A stretch of 64,000 nt of DNA from Bacillus sp. NTK074B (lineage in GTDB: Bacteria > Bacillota > Bacilli > Bacillales > Bacillaceae_B): contig NZ_JAFKOH010000007.1 in the NCBI RefSeq assembly GCF_017303375.1, forward strand, positions 62,001 through 126,000, written 5' to 3'. Shown piece after piece: positions 33,999-43,151 of this stretch (the first letter of the stretch is position 1; each line of letters begins with the position of its first letter). Made by a program: the position numbers and the translations under genes. The notes below the pieces were generated by a model, which saw nothing but the letters and a program-made list of their open reading frames with translations, was not told the origin of the DNA and ran no database searches.

Positions 33999-35252
33999 AT
34001 GAAGAGTGAGAAAAAGATAATACCGTGGGTTCTTCCTTTAAAGAAAAGGGAAGAAACCCAAAGTCGCTGGTTATTTCATCGCCTTAATACACTATTGCCT
34101 TCTTTACTGGAAAAACACGATATAAACATGTGGATTGTAGTAGGAAGGGAGTATAATGAAGATCCAGTCATGAAGAGCCTGTATCCAGCGTCTATAGACA
34201 GTTCCAGGAGATTGACAATCCTTGTATTCTATTTAGACAGTAGGAAGCATCTAAACAGATGGGCCCTGCACCCAAATCCTCATTTTGAACCATTTTATGA
34301 GCGGGTCTGGAATCCTGAAGAGTGCGATCAATGGGAATGTCTAAAACGCCTTGTGGATGAACATAACCCAGATAACATTGCATTGAATTATTCATCTACA
34401 TTCGCTGTGGCAGATGGATTGAGCCACTCCCATTTTCAACATTTAAGCATGTTATTAGACGAGCATACACATTCATTCACATCTGCACAACATGTAGTGG
34501 TAGATTGGCTATCGATTAGGACCTCCAAGGAATTAGTGGCTTACCCGTCTATAGCAGAGCTTGGGAGGACCATTGCGGAAGAAGCATTATCAAGAGCGGT
34601 GATACATCCGGGAATCACGACTACGGAAGATGTGGTCGATTGGATACGCCAACGCGTGTTAGATGAAGGAATGGAAACATCTTTTTACCCTACGGTCGAT
34701 TTGCAAAGAAAAGGATCGGATATGGATCGGCTAGAAGGTGAAATTATCCGATTTGGAGATATCGTTCACTTAGACTTTGGTATTCGTTACCTTGGTCTTA
34801 CGACGGATACGCAGCAACTGGCATATGTCCTCTATCCAGGAGAGGAAAATGCTCCGGAAGGACTTCAATCCGCCTTCGAAACTGCCTTAAGGTTTGAAGA
34901 CATCATAACGGAGGAAATGAAAATTGGAAGAACAGGAAATGAAGTGTTTTACAGGGCAATGAAAAAGGCAAGGGAAGAAGAAATTGAGGCAATGCTCTAT
35001 TCTCACCCGTTAGGGAATCATTGTCATGAAGCGGGAGCATTGATAGGCTTATATGATCAACAGGGAGACATCCCCATCAGGGGTGACCTCCCTTTAACAG
35101 CCAATAGCTGCTATGCCATGGAATTCAATATTAAACAATACATTCCTGAATGGAATCAAATCATCCCTATCTATTTGGAGGAGCCAGTCGCCTTCATAGA
35201 GAATCGACTGGAGTATATGTCTAAAAGGCAGACCTCATTCTATTTAATTTAA
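33999..35252 (+). CDS. M24-family (Xaa-Pro aminopeptidase-like) protein
   Basis: 417 residues from ATG 33999 (GAGGGAAGTG site). The N-terminal half (VLPLKKREETQSRWLFHRLN, MWIVVGREYNEDP) resembles the creatinase N-domain. The C-terminal half has the pita-bread features GDIVHLDFGIRYLGLTTDTQ, HPLGNHCHEAGALIGL and CYAMEFNIKQYIPEWNQ. The metal ligands expected are Asp, Asp, His, Glu, Glu; the first Asp pair (HLDFG, TTDTQ) and the His are visible, so activity is plausible. Substrate is unknown. It is a single-gene unit. Confidence 0.82.
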   Translation: MKSEKKIIPWVLPLKKREETQSRWLFHRLNTLLPSLLEKHDINMWIVVGREYNEDPVMKSLYPASIDSSRRLTILVFYLDSRKHLNRWALHPNPHFEPFYERVWNPEECDQWECLKRLVDEHNPDNIALNYSSTFAVADGLSHSHFQHLSMLLDEHTHSFTSAQHVVVDWLSIRTSKELVAYPSIAELGRTIAEEALSRAVIHPGITTTEDVVDWIRQRVLDEGMETSFYPTVDLQRKGSDMDRLEGEIIRFGDIVHLDFGIRYLGLTTDTQQLAYVLYPGEENAPEGLQSAFETALRFEDIITEEMKIGRTGNEVFYRAMKKAREEEIEAMLYSHPLGNHCHEAGALIGLYDQQGDIPIRGDLPLTANSCYAMEFNIKQYIPEWNQIIPIYLEEPVAFIENRLEYMSKRQTSFYLI

Positions 35253-35276
35253 TTACACTTTTTTGTAACCACTCTA

Positions 35277-35314
35277 AAAGACTGATCAAAGAGATCATGT
35301 GATCAGTCTTTAAT
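35277..35314 (+). terminator. Terminator of the M24 peptidase gene
   Basis: AAAGACTGATCA pairs perfectly with TGATCAGTCTTT around an 11-nt loop. The T tract is short. Confidence 0.7.
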
Positions 35315-35353
35315 AGATTTAGATGCATATGAATAAAAATTAAAAATACCCCC

Positions 35354-35382
35354 TTGACTATATACCTAATAGGGTATATTAT
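35354..35382 (+). promoter_or_regulatory. cstR promoter with embedded CstR operator
   Basis: TTGACT (35354-35359), a 17-nt spacer and TATTAT (35377-35382) form a good sigma-A promoter. The spacer carries the near-palindrome TATACC-TAATA-GGGTATA (35361-35378), the expected CstR operator, so the repressor would block polymerase and autoregulate. Confidence 0.75.
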
Positions 35383-35424
35383 TGTAAATGTAGCAAGAAC
35401 AACAAGCCAACAGGAGGTGTCTTG

Positions 35425-35685
35425 ATGGAATACAATGCTCAAATTAAGAATCGAATCAAACGTGTTGAAGGGCAGCTCCGTGGAATTGTAAGAATGATGG
35501 AGCAGGGGGAAGATTGTAAAGACGTCATCACACAGCTTTCCGCAGCAAAAACCGCCCTTGACCGTTCCGTCGGCTTAATTGTCAGTATGAATCTTGTTGA
35601 GTGCGTCAAAGATTCCCATGAAACAGGCGAAAACACGGAAGAGCTAGTGAAAGAAGCAGTGAATTTATTAGTGAAGAGTCGATAA
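35425..35685 (+). CDS. cstR: CstR persulfide-sensing repressor (CsoR/DUF156 family)
   Basis: 86-residue all-helical repressor: MEYNAQIKNRIKRVEGQLRG, MMEQGEDCKDVITQLSAA and SMNLVECVKDS. Cys31 and Cys60 match the two reactive cysteines of S. aureus CstR, and the His of copper-sensing CsoR proteins is absent from the usual place, favouring a persulfide sensor. Sulfane sulfur links the cysteines and releases DNA. The ATG after AGGAGG was chosen over the in-frame TTG one codon upstream. It heads a cluster of sulfur-transfer genes with ATACCC-type operators. Confidence 0.88.
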   Translation: MEYNAQIKNRIKRVEGQLRGIVRMMEQGEDCKDVITQLSAAKTALDRSVGLIVSMNLVECVKDSHETGENTEELVKEAVNLLVKSR

Positions 35686-35694
35686 GAAAAAGAG

Positions 35695-35737
35695 TTGACA
35701 ACTTTTTTTATATCATTTAATATACCCTTATAGGTAT
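35695..35737 (+). promoter_or_regulatory. Promoter and CstR-type operator of the TusA-like gene
   Basis: TTGACA (35695-35700), 17-nt spacer and TAATAT (35718-35723) are followed by ATACCCTTATAGGTAT (35722-35737), an inverted repeat like that at the cstR promoter. It overlaps the -10 and start site. Confidence 0.7.
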
Positions 35738-35766
35738 TTTAAGCAATTTTATCAGGAGGAATTCAA

Positions 35767-35994
35767 ATGAACGCAGATAAAGTATTAGATGCAAAGGGAC
35801 TTGCTTGTCCAATGCCGATCGTGAAAACCAGAAAGGCCATCAAGGAGATTGAATCCGGTCAGATTTTAGAGGTGCAAACAACAGATAAAGGTGCAAAGAG
35901 TGATTTGACTGCATGGGCAAAATCAACAGGACATGAATTAATGGATTCAAATGAAGAAAATGATGTTTTTACATTCTGGATTAAAAAAGGATAA
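35767..35994 (+). CDS. TusA/SirA-like sulfur-carrier protein
   Basis: 75-residue TusA-fold protein starting MNADKVLDAKGLACPMPIVK with the sulfur-accepting Cys in ACPMP, then KAIKEIESGQILEVQTTDKG and SDLTAWAKSTGHEL. It carries persulfide sulfur between rhodaneses and other acceptors in the cytoplasm. First structural gene behind the CstR operators; its sequence is nearly repeated in the N-terminal domain of the TusA-rhodanese fusion 600 bases downstream. The AGGAGG site fixes the start. Confidence 0.9.
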   Translation: MNADKVLDAKGLACPMPIVKTRKAIKEIESGQILEVQTTDKGAKSDLTAWAKSTGHELMDSNEENDVFTFWIKKG

Positions 35995-36043
35995 TTTTTT
36001 TTGAGGGGGGAAATACCCCCTATAGTAAAAAGGAGGAAATGCA

Positions 36044-36523
36044 ATGTCAGAAACAAAATCAACCAATATTATACTCTTTAGTGGAGATTACGATAAAGCG
36101 ATGGCAGCTTACATCATTGCCAATGGGGCAGCCGCGTATGATCATGAGGTGACCATTTTCCACACATTCTGGGGATTGAATGCTTTAAGAAAAGAAGAAA
36201 TGGTTCCAATGAAAAAAGGGTTCATGGAAAAAATGTTTGGGCGAATGATGCCCCGCGGAGCAGATAAAATGGGATTATCCAACATGAACTTCATGGGAAT
36301 GGGACCAAAAATGATCAAAGGCGTCATGAAGAAGCATAATGCAATGCCTCTACCCGATTTGATTGACATGGCAAGGGAACAAGACGTTAAACTCGTTGCT
36401 TGTACCATGACAATGGATCTACTGGGTTTACACAAAGACGAGTTACTGGAAGAAATCGAATATGCTGGAGTAGCTGCGTATTTAGCAGATGCCGAAGACG
36501 GAAACGTGAACTTATTCATCTAA
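36044..36523 (+). CDS. DsrE2-family sulfur-transfer protein
   Basis: 159 residues: NIILFSGDYDKAMAAYIIAN, GAAAYDHEVTIFHTFWGLNA, a Met-rich middle (MKKGFMEKMFGRMMPRGADK) and VKLVACTMTMDLLGLHKDEL with the conserved Cys. This is the DsrE/DsrF-like family subgroup DsrE2, often next to TusA and rhodanese genes and able to carry a persulfide. A hydrophobic N-terminal stretch and Met-rich loop suggest membrane association. It lies 49 bases after the TusA-like gene; ATACCCCCTATAG just upstream is a weak operator-like half site. Confidence 0.85.
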   Translation: MSETKSTNIILFSGDYDKAMAAYIIANGAAAYDHEVTIFHTFWGLNALRKEEMVPMKKGFMEKMFGRMMPRGADKMGLSNMNFMGMGPKMIKGVMKKHNAMPLPDLIDMAREQDVKLVACTMTMDLLGLHKDELLEEIEYAGVAAYLADAEDGNVNLFI

Positions 36524-36540
36524 ATTTTTTTGCTCGTAAA

Positions 36541-36556
36541 TATACCCTATGAGGTA
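36541..36556 (+). promoter_or_regulatory. CstR-type operator upstream of the TusA-rhodanese gene
   Basis: TATACCCTATGAGGTA resembles the other ATACCC-N-GGTAT sites of the cluster. No clear separate -35/-10 pair is seen here, so it may modulate read-through or an internal promoter. Confidence 0.5.
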
Positions 36557-36571
36557 ATTGGAGGTAATCAT

Positions 36572-37141
36572 ATGAACAGTATTGAATCAAATTTCGTATT
36601 AGATGCAAAGGGACTTGCTTGCCCAATGCCGATAGTAAAAACCAAAAAAGCCATGAAAGACATGGAAGCAGGGCATGTAATTGAAATTCAGGCAACAGAC
36701 AAGGGATCTAAAGCCGATCTTCAAGCTTGGGCAAAGAGTTCTGGACATGACTATTTAGGGACAATTGAAGATGGGGATGTTCTGAAGCATTTCGTCCGTA
36801 AATCAAGTGGTGAAGAGGCTGTTGAGCGTAAGCATGAAGCTGTCACCGATAACGAAACATTAGCAAGCAAACTAGGGGAGGATGTCATTGTTCTCGATGT
36901 CCGTGAAAAAGCAGAGTATGCATTCAAACATATTCCCGGTGCCATTTCAATGCCTTTAGGTGACCTTGAAAACCGTGTGGAAGAATTGAACAAAGATAAA
37001 GACATTTATGTGGTGTGCCGTACAGGAAACAGAAGTGACATGGCAGCCCAAATGCTTTTAGAAAAAGGCTTTGCAAATGTAATCAATGTGGTTCCAGGTA
37101 TGAGCGAATGGACTGGAGACGTTGAATCCGATATAGAGTAA
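36572..37141 (+). CDS. TusA-rhodanese fusion sulfurtransferase (CstA-like)
   Basis: 189 residues. Residues 1-80 form a TusA domain (FVLDAKGLACPMPIVKTKKA). Residues about 95-189 are a rhodanese with DVREKAEYAFKHIPGAISMP and the active loop CRTGNR. It resembles the S. aureus sulfurtransferase CstA (unrelated to the carbon-starvation CstA above) but has one rhodanese instead of two. It would move sulfane sulfur to the adjacent persulfide dioxygenase. The start was set at ATG 36572, after a TTGGAGG site and the family's conserved opening. Confidence 0.88.
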   Translation: MNSIESNFVLDAKGLACPMPIVKTKKAMKDMEAGHVIEIQATDKGSKADLQAWAKSSGHDYLGTIEDGDVLKHFVRKSSGEEAVERKHEAVTDNETLASKLGEDVIVLDVREKAEYAFKHIPGAISMPLGDLENRVEELNKDKDIYVVCRTGNRSDMAAQMLLEKGFANVINVVPGMSEWTGDVESDIE

Positions 37142-37168
37142 TTCATATTTTAAGGGGGCTTATTAATA

Positions 37169-38296
37169 ATGGCTGTTAAACCGATGAATTCTAAAGAAGT
37201 AGCACAAAAGGTAATGAACAAAGAAGAATTATTCATTTTGGATGTCCGTAATGTGGATGCCTTTGAAGATTGGAAAATTGAAGGTGAGAAATTTGACTAT
37301 TTAAATATCCCTTATTTTGATCTTTTAGATGGTGTTGAAGAAATCATGAATCAACTCCCTGAAGATAAAGATATTCTTGTCGTCTGTGCAAAAGAAGGAT
37401 CTTCCATTATGGTGGCCGATATGCTGTCTGAAGAAGGAAAGGATGTTTCTTACCTTGAAGGAGGTATGAAGGCATGGAGTGAGCATCTAGAGCCTGTTAA
37501 AGTGGGGGACTTGTCAAATGACGCTGAGCTATATCAATTCGTACGTTTAGGAAAAGGCTGTTTATCGTACATGGTTGTATCAGGTGGTGAAGCCGCTATC
37601 GTGGATGCCACTCGTATGGCCGATGTGTTCATAGATTTCGCTAAAGAAAAGAATGCAACGATTACGAATGTATTTGATACACATTTACATGCCGATCATA
37701 TTTCCGGGGGACGTACCATTGCAGAAGCAACGGGTGCAGCTTACTGGTTACCTCCTAAAGATGCAGAAGAAGTGACGTTTGAGTTCGCTGCTCTGGAAGA
37801 CGGAATTAAAATCGTGATAGGAAATACAACCATTGAGATTTCCGCCCTGTACTCACCGGGACATACGATCGGTTCTACATCCTTCGTCGTCGATAATAAA
37901 TATTTACTATCAGGTGACATTTTATTTGTCGATAGCATCGGTCGTCCTGATCTTGCGGGCAGAGCAGAAGATTGGGTAGGTGACTTAAGAGAGAGTCTAT
38001 ACAAACGCTATAAAGATCTTTCAATGGAGCTTACCGTATTACCGGCTCACTTTATGAGGATTGATGAATTAAATGAAGACGGTTCAGTAGGCGAAAAGCT
38101 AGGAACACTATTTGCCAAGAATCATGGGTTAAATATTGAGAGTGAAGAAGAATTCAGAAAGCTTGTTTCTGAAAATCTGCCACCTCAGCCGAATGCGTAT
38201 CAGGAAATACGTGAAACAAATATGGGAAAAGTCACTCCTGATGAAGAAAAGCAGCGTGAGATGGAAACCGGACCAAACCGTTGTGCTGTACGATAA
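37169..38296 (+). CDS. Rhodanese-persulfide dioxygenase fusion (CstB-like)
   Basis: 375 residues. Residues 1-110 are a rhodanese ([17 protein letters not shown], Cys73 in VVCAKEGSS). From about 120 on comes a metallo-beta-lactamase fold with [12 protein letters not shown] (H172-x-H174-x-D176-H177), [29 protein letters not shown] and VLPAHFM, the non-haem iron persulfide-dioxygenase pattern. It should oxidise low-molecular-weight persulfides to sulfite and thiol. The domain order (rhodanese first) is the reverse of S. aureus CstB. A close paralogue lies at 44 kb. Confidence 0.9.
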   Translation: MAVKPMNSKEVAQKVMNKEELFILDVRNVDAFEDWKIEGEKFDYLNIPYFDLLDGVEEIMNQLPEDKDILVVCAKEGSSIMVADMLSEEGKDVSYLEGGMKAWSEHLEPVKVGDLSNDAELYQFVRLGKGCLSYMVVSGGEAAIVDATRMADVFIDFAKEKNATITNVFDTHLHADHISGGRTIAEATGAAYWLPPKDAEEVTFEFAALEDGIKIVIGNTTIEISALYSPGHTIGSTSFVVDNKYLLSGDILFVDSIGRPDLAGRAEDWVGDLRESLYKRYKDLSMELTVLPAHFMRIDELNEDGSVGEKLGTLFAKNHGLNIESEEEFRKLVSENLPPQPNAYQEIRETNMGKVTPDEEKQREMETGPNRCAVR

Positions 38297-38377
38297 TAAA
38301 AAGCTGATTTATAAATAAATTCCCAATGGGAACCTGCGTCTGCCGGTTCCCATTTTACTAGGATAGGAGGGCTCACA

Positions 38378-39154
38378 ATGGATTTGTCCTTTATTATTAC
38401 AATCTTTTTAATCGGTTTTGTCGGTTCCTATATTTCAGGAATGGTGGGAATCGGCGGAAGTATCATTAAATATCCCATGCTCCTGTATATTCCCCCGTTA
38501 CTCGGAGTAGCCACTTTTTCAGCTCATGAGGTATCGGGTATCAGTGCTGTACAAGTGTTCTTTGCAACACTTGGTGGGGTATGGGCTTATCGTAAAGGAG
38601 GCTATCTGAATAAAACACTTATTACCTATATGGGAGTAAGTATTCTGATCGGTAGCTTCGTTGGTGGATATGGCTCTAAATTCATAAGTGAAGCAGGGAT
38701 TAACATCGTTTATGGAATTCTTGCCCTTATTGCAGCGATCATGATGTTCATTCCTAAAAAAGGCATAGATGATGTGAAATTGGAGGATGTTTCGTTTAAT
38801 AAGTGGCTCGCTGCCAGTCTTGCCCTCGTCGTAGGAGTCGGTGCGGGTATTGTAGGAGCTGCAGGAGCATTCCTATTGGTACCTATCATGCTGGTCGTGC
38901 TGAAAATACCTACAAGAATGACGATTGCTTCCTCTCTTGCCATAACCTTGATCTCGTCCATCGGATCAACAGTAGGGAAGATCTCCACTGGTCAGGTTGA
39001 TTACTTACCTGCGATGATCATGGTTGTAGCGAGTCTGATCGCCTCTCCACTCGGGGCCATGGGTGGTAAGAAAATGAACACCAAGATCCTACAAATGATT
39101 TTAGCCGTCTTAATCTTGGGGACTGCGATTAAAATCTGGGTTGATATATTATAA
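38378..39154 (+). CDS. tauE: TauE/SafE-family sulfite/organosulfonate exporter
   Basis: 258-residue membrane protein of about eight helices. Starts [20 protein letters not shown] with [17 protein letters not shown] and the second repeat [20 protein letters not shown] followed by [17 protein letters not shown], the TauE duplication. It probably exports sulfite made by the persulfide dioxygenase. In S. aureus tauE likewise accompanies cstR-cstA-cstB. An AGGAGGG site precedes the ATG. It is the last gene of the first cst locus. Confidence 0.88.
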   Translation: MDLSFIITIFLIGFVGSYISGMVGIGGSIIKYPMLLYIPPLLGVATFSAHEVSGISAVQVFFATLGGVWAYRKGGYLNKTLITYMGVSILIGSFVGGYGSKFISEAGINIVYGILALIAAIMMFIPKKGIDDVKLEDVSFNKWLAASLALVVGVGAGIVGAAGAFLLVPIMLVVLKIPTRMTIASSLAITLISSIGSTVGKISTGQVDYLPAMIMVVASLIASPLGAMGGKKMNTKILQMILAVLILGTAIKIWVDIL

Positions 39155-39160
39155 AGGGTT

Positions 39161-39232
39161 GCCTGGTTCTACTAATCAAGCATCTTTTCTGAAAAGAGAA
39201 GGGCATGATGAATGAGCCGGGCTTTTTTTTTT
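39161..39232 (+). terminator. Terminator of the first cst locus
   Basis: GCCTGGTTC can pair (with G-U pairs) with GAGCCGGGC across a long loop, followed by a run of ten T. The T run is strong, the stem unusual. Confidence 0.6.
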
Positions 39233-39372
39233 GCTTCCCTGTAACTTTCTTTGGTTCTCATTCGTCTATATAATTGAAAGAAATAAGACTCTAGATGGAT
39301 GAATATATTGAATTGTACAAGTACAATGAATGCGTTCCATGATTTATCCATTATGAAAAAGGGAGAATGAAA

Positions 39373-40293
39373 ATGAAAAAGCTTATTGCTATTGTCTTAC
39401 TATGTTCACTTATGGTAAGCGGAATCCAGCCTGCATTTGCTGCAGATAATGATAAAGCAAGCATTAATGAAAAATTCGGTCTGCCAATAGTTGTATATGG
39501 GGAAACACTTACAAGCGGTCAGAAAAAAGAAGTTCAAAAGCAATTAGGAATGGACGAAGGTACAGAAGTGGAAGAGTTTACGGCTACAGGTGAGGACCTT
39601 GTAAAATATATAGAAGGTGAGAACCGAAATGCCCGTATGTTTTCGTCTGCCATGATTACCCGAAAAGACAAAGGTGAAGGCTTGAAGGTTAATATTGTGA
39701 CACCGGAGAATATTACGGAAGTAACCAATTCAATGTACTCAAACGCCCTGTTGACAGCGGGAGTCGAAAATGCTGTCGTGGATGTTGCCTCGCCGGTTAA
39801 AGTCAGTGGTCATTCCGCACTGGTCGGCATTTATAAAGCGTATGATGTAAGTGGAGAAAAGCTTGATACGGTTCGGATGGAAGTGGCCAATGAAGAGTTG
39901 TCTGTGGCGACGGACCTAGCGAAAGAAGCCGGGATTGATAAAGAAGAAGTGAGTAAGTTATTAACCGAAATCAAAAAGGAAATCGCTGAGCAAGATCCTG
40001 CGACCAAAGAGGAAGTAGAGAAGATTGTTCAGGATAAGCTCCAAACGCTAAATATTGAATTAAGCCCGGAGGATCGACAGTTATTGATTGATCTTTTTGA
40101 AAAAATGAGATCCCTTGATATTAACTTTGACAACGTTCAACAACAATTGGATGACTTGACAAAGGATATCCAGACGACGATTAAAGATATGGTGAATGAT
40201 GAAGGGTTCGGACAAAAAGTGTCAGATTTCTTTTCCGGTTTATTAGAGGCAATCGCAAACTTCTTTAAATCTATCAAAAATTTATTTGGATAA
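39373..40293 (+). CDS. Secreted DUF1002 protein (YpuA-like)
   Basis: 306 residues with a signal peptide (MKKLIAIVLLCSLMVSG to AFAAD). The DUF1002 region has VVYGETLTSGQKKEVQKQLG, VKVSGHSALVGIYKAYDVSG and VDVASPVK. A long helical C-terminal tail (KTIKDMVNDEGFGQKVSDFF) follows. B. subtilis ypuA, the likely counterpart, responds to cell-envelope stress and has no known activity. The ATG at 39373 was chosen because GGGAG lies seven bases before it; an ATG two codons earlier is too close to the ribosome site. Confidence 0.85.
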   Translation: MKKLIAIVLLCSLMVSGIQPAFAADNDKASINEKFGLPIVVYGETLTSGQKKEVQKQLGMDEGTEVEEFTATGEDLVKYIEGENRNARMFSSAMITRKDKGEGLKVNIVTPENITEVTNSMYSNALLTAGVENAVVDVASPVKVSGHSALVGIYKAYDVSGEKLDTVRMEVANEELSVATDLAKEAGIDKEEVSKLLTEIKKEIAEQDPATKEEVEKIVQDKLQTLNIELSPEDRQLLIDLFEKMRSLDINFDNVQQQLDDLTKDIQTTIKDMVNDEGFGQKVSDFFSGLLEAIANFFKSIKNLFG

Positions 40294-40304
40294 GCATAGG
40301 CCAA

Positions 40305-40340
40305 TATAAAAGACTGAGTCGGCCGACTCAGTCTTTTATA
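40305..40340. terminator. Bidirectional terminator between DUF1002 and sensor-kinase genes
   Basis: A near-perfect palindrome of 34 bases (ATAAAAGACTGAGTCGG with CCGACTCAGTCTTTTAT), serving two convergent genes. It overlaps the last codons of the kinase. Confidence 0.85.
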
Positions 40341-41739
40341 TTTCAAGTAAAGGGAACGAGAGTATCACGGTCGTTCCACATCCTTCTTCACTCTCAACAA
40401 CCAATGATCCCTTATGCTTATGCATGATTTCTTTAGCGATGGATAAACCGAGTCCGTATCCGCCTGTATCCCTTGCTCTGGACAGATCAGATCTGAAGAA
40501 ACGTTCACCTATTTGAGATAGGGACTCTTCAGGTATTCCAATTCCTTTATCTTGAATCTTTACAACAGCCAGCCCCCCTTCTTCATAGGAATGAATGAAT
40601 ATTTCACTTTTTTGCGGAGAATATTTCAAAGCATTGTCAAGGATATTGTAGAAAACCTGCATTACCCTATCTGGGTCACCATTAATAATGGAATCTTCAT
40701 TCAATGTATGTTTTATATCAATTTTCTTGGTTTTTGCATTGGGTTGTATCAGCATTAAGGAATCCATGATGAATTGGGAAAGTACCATCGGTTCCACATC
40801 AAGTGAAAAAGAAGCATCCTCCAATTTATTTAAATCCAACAGCTCAGTAATTAATTTCTGCATCCTCCTTGATTCTTTCTGGATGAGGTGTAAGCTTTCT
40901 TCGATTTCATCTGGATTGGTTTGAACGCGGTCAGTCAATGCTTTTGCATACCCGCCTATGTACGTGAGAGGGGTACGCAGTTCATGGGCAACATTCGAAA
41001 GAAATTGGCGTTTCCGCTCCTCTTGATGCTGCAGTGAGTCCACCATGCTGTTAAACGTTAGTGCCAGTTCGGCCATTTCATCATTTGTGGTAACGTTAAG
41101 ACGATCCGAGAAATCTCCATTGGCCACTTTATTCGAAAAAGACTGCATCTCCCTCACAGGTTTGAACAAAGAGCCCAAAGAAGACTGGATGATTAAGAAA
41201 AGCACGAAATAAAACATGACTCCGGTCAATATTAAGATGGGGATTCCTTTACTGAAGACTTCTGTCATTTCAGCAAGAGGGATATATATGAACAAATAAC
41301 CCTTTAATTTATCCTTATTCATAAGAGGGAAAATGGCTCCAATCACATTTCGATTGAACTCATCCACATACCCTTCTTTCATGAGATGATTTCCTTTAGC
41401 CAATCTACTCCTGTCTGTATCGCTGATAAGGGGTCTTCCGTCTATTTGAAAAGGAAAGCTCTCCCGTAAATCATCAAGATCTTCCACCACGGATACTTCA
41501 TAAGGGGAGATGACGTTGTACCAAAGAATCTTGTCTTTGACATTTCCGCTTACATCACCATAATGATAGTGGGCTGCTGTTCTCTCTCCCTGATAAAGGA
41601 GGGAATCCTTTACAGTACCTATATAAAGGTCTTTATAGAGGAAATGAATGAATAAGAAAGAAAACACAATGGTTAAAAATAAGCTGATTAATAATAAGAG
41701 TGAAACTTTTTTATTAAGTGAAAGCTTTAGTCTTTTCAA
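40336..41739 (-). CDS. Sensor histidine kinase (HAMP, HisKA, HATPase)
   Basis: 467 residues: N-terminal membrane helix (VSLLLLISLFLTIVFSFLF), an extracellular sensor of about 130 residues, a second helix (IPILILTGVMFYFVLFLI), a HAMP segment, then LSNVAHELRTPLTYIGGYAK with the phosphoacceptor His, VMQVFYNILDNALKYSP (N box), KIQDKGIGIPEESL (G1) and GYGLGLSIAKEIMHKHKG (G2). The ATG overlaps the response-regulator stop (ATGA). The signal is unknown. Confidence 0.92.
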   Translation of the reverse strand: MKRLKLSLNKKVSLLLLISLFLTIVFSFLFIHFLYKDLYIGTVKDSLLYQGERTAAHYHYGDVSGNVKDKILWYNVISPYEVSVVEDLDDLRESFPFQIDGRPLISDTDRSRLAKGNHLMKEGYVDEFNRNVIGAIFPLMNKDKLKGYLFIYIPLAEMTEVFSKGIPILILTGVMFYFVLFLIIQSSLGSLFKPVREMQSFSNKVANGDFSDRLNVTTNDEMAELALTFNSMVDSLQHQEERKRQFLSNVAHELRTPLTYIGGYAKALTDRVQTNPDEIEESLHLIQKESRRMQKLITELLDLNKLEDASFSLDVEPMVLSQFIMDSLMLIQPNAKTKKIDIKHTLNEDSIINGDPDRVMQVFYNILDNALKYSPQKSEIFIHSYEEGGLAVVKIQDKGIGIPEESLSQIGERFFRSDLSRARDTGGYGLGLSIAKEIMHKHKGSLVVESEEGCGTTVILSFPLLEI

Positions 41740-42422
41740 AATGCTCCCTCAAATTTATAGCCAAGACCCCAGACGGTTTCAATCAAATGACCTTCGCTCT
41801 TTAGTTTGAGCCTTAACGTTTTAATATGAGTGTCAACTGTACGATCACTACCTTCATAATCACTGCCCCATACTTGATCAAGAAGCTGATCTCTTGTGTA
41901 GACTCTTCCATGATTGCGTGCCAGGAACAAAAAGAGCTCATATTCCTTTAAGGTCAGGCGCGGTGAATGATCCCCTACGGTCACGGTCCTAGATGCTGTA
42001 TTGAATGACACCGGACCGAATCGTTCAATCATGGAACGGCGATTCGTTTGTATCCCATACGATCTTCTTAGGATTGTTTCAATTCGCGCGACAAGTTCTT
42101 CAGCGTTGAACGGTTTTACCATGTAATCATCGCTGCCAAGCTTAAGCCCTTTAACTTTATCCAGATCGTCACCTTTAGCTGACAGGAATATAAACGGGAT
42201 TTGACTTTTCTCCCGCACTTCTTGCAGTAGTTGGAATCCGTCCATGAATGGCATCATAATATCCACGATCATCATATCGACATTTGTTTTATTCAGCTGC
42301 TCCAGTGCAACCAATCCGTTTTCAGCTTCTATACAGAAATAATGATCTCTGTTTAAATACAGCTTGATCAGCTGTCTCATTTCTTGCTCATCATCGACGA
42401 TCAGTACATTCCATTTTTTCAT
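41736..42422 (-). CDS. OmpR-family response regulator
   Basis: 228 residues. The receiver domain has VLIVDDEQEMRQLI, the phosphoacceptor Asp in MMIVDIMMPFMDGF, Thr/Ser in FIFLSAKGDD and Lys in YMVKPF. The C-terminal winged helix has LTLKEYELFLFLARNHGRVY, RDQLLDQVWG and RTVDTHIKTLRLKL. The first gene of a two-gene operon with the sensor kinase. The ATG 42422 gives the usual MKKWNVLIVDD start; a TTG five codons upstream is possible. Confidence 0.92.
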   Translation of the reverse strand: MKKWNVLIVDDEQEMRQLIKLYLNRDHYFCIEAENGLVALEQLNKTNVDMMIVDIMMPFMDGFQLLQEVREKSQIPFIFLSAKGDDLDKVKGLKLGSDDYMVKPFNAEELVARIETILRRSYGIQTNRRSMIERFGPVSFNTASRTVTVGDHSPRLTLKEYELFLFLARNHGRVYTRDQLLDQVWGSDYEGSDRTVDTHIKTLRLKLKSEGHLIETVWGLGYKFEGAF

Positions 42423-42655
42423 AATACTCACTCCCAACCTCTGACATAGGTAATCGCATCAACTTTAATTATAGATAAAAATAGTGAATTATTTGTGAGA
42501 TTTATGATTTTTCTCATTTAATTATTTCCCCTATTTTATCATGGAGGAAAATAATTTTGAAATCAGGCTAATGTCTTCTACTTTTTCTCTAACAGGGACA
42601 CATGCCCTTCCCATTTTTGTTTTTTCTAATAGGCTAATAAAGAGGAGTGACGAAC

Positions 42656-43066
42656 ATGCATGAGAGGAGCACGATGAACAGAAAGAATTTATTGAACCTA
42701 TTTAACTCAGGAACAGGCTTTCCTAATCTAGGGGATGGAGGACAATTTCAAGGCGGTAACAGTGGCTATCAAGGTTATGGGCCACAGACGGTTTATCCAG
42801 GACAGGGGGCTGGATTCGGTTCAGCGGCGCACTTTAATCAAGGCCCTTATGGTGGGTCACCAGGTTATTTGCCACAAGGACCTGTCTCTGGTTATCCACC
42901 TCCAGGATTTGGTCCGCCGCCACCATATGGACCGCCAGGCGGCTTCGGATATGGTATAAACCCCCTCGGTGCAGGACTAATTGGTCTGGGATTAGGGTTT
43001 CTCGGGGGACAGATCGTGAATACCCCATTCACAGGCCCACATAAACGTTACTATTTTTATTATTAA
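42656..43066 (+). CDS. Gly/Pro/Tyr-rich low-complexity protein, spore-coat-like
   Basis: 136 residues of strongly biased composition: GGQFQGGNSGYQGYGPQ, PPPGFGPPPPYGPPGGFGYG, a hydrophobic Gly-rich patch (LGAGLIGLGLGFLGGQIV) and a C-terminal HKRYYFYY. The Gly/Pro/Tyr repeats are reminiscent of spore-coat or exosporium-associated proteins, but I do not recognise a defined family. Two ribosome sites are present, giving ATG 42656 or ATG 42674 (MNRKN). Function is unknown. A terminator follows. Confidence 0.65.
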   Translation: MHERSTMNRKNLLNLFNSGTGFPNLGDGGQFQGGNSGYQGYGPQTVYPGQGAGFGSAAHFNQGPYGGSPGYLPQGPVSGYPPPGFGPPPPYGPPGGFGYGINPLGAGLIGLGLGFLGGQIVNTPFTGPHKRYYFYY

Positions 43067-43076
43067 ATATTACAGA

Positions 43077-43104
43077 CCGACTCGCTCACCGGAGTCGGTT
43101 TTTT
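43077..43104 (+). terminator. Terminator after the Gly/Pro-rich gene
   Basis: CCGACTC pairs with GAGTCGG around an eight-nt loop, followed by six T. Confidence 0.85.
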
Positions 43105-43151
43105 CTGTGGAGGGAGCTCTGGAGATGAGAGAGTCAAGAAGGGAATAACGA

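Noticed and set aside
36018..36034. Fifth CstR operator before the DsrE2 gene
   Set aside because: Only one half (ATACCCCC) is convincing; the second half is poorly matched, so it was not listed as a separate site.
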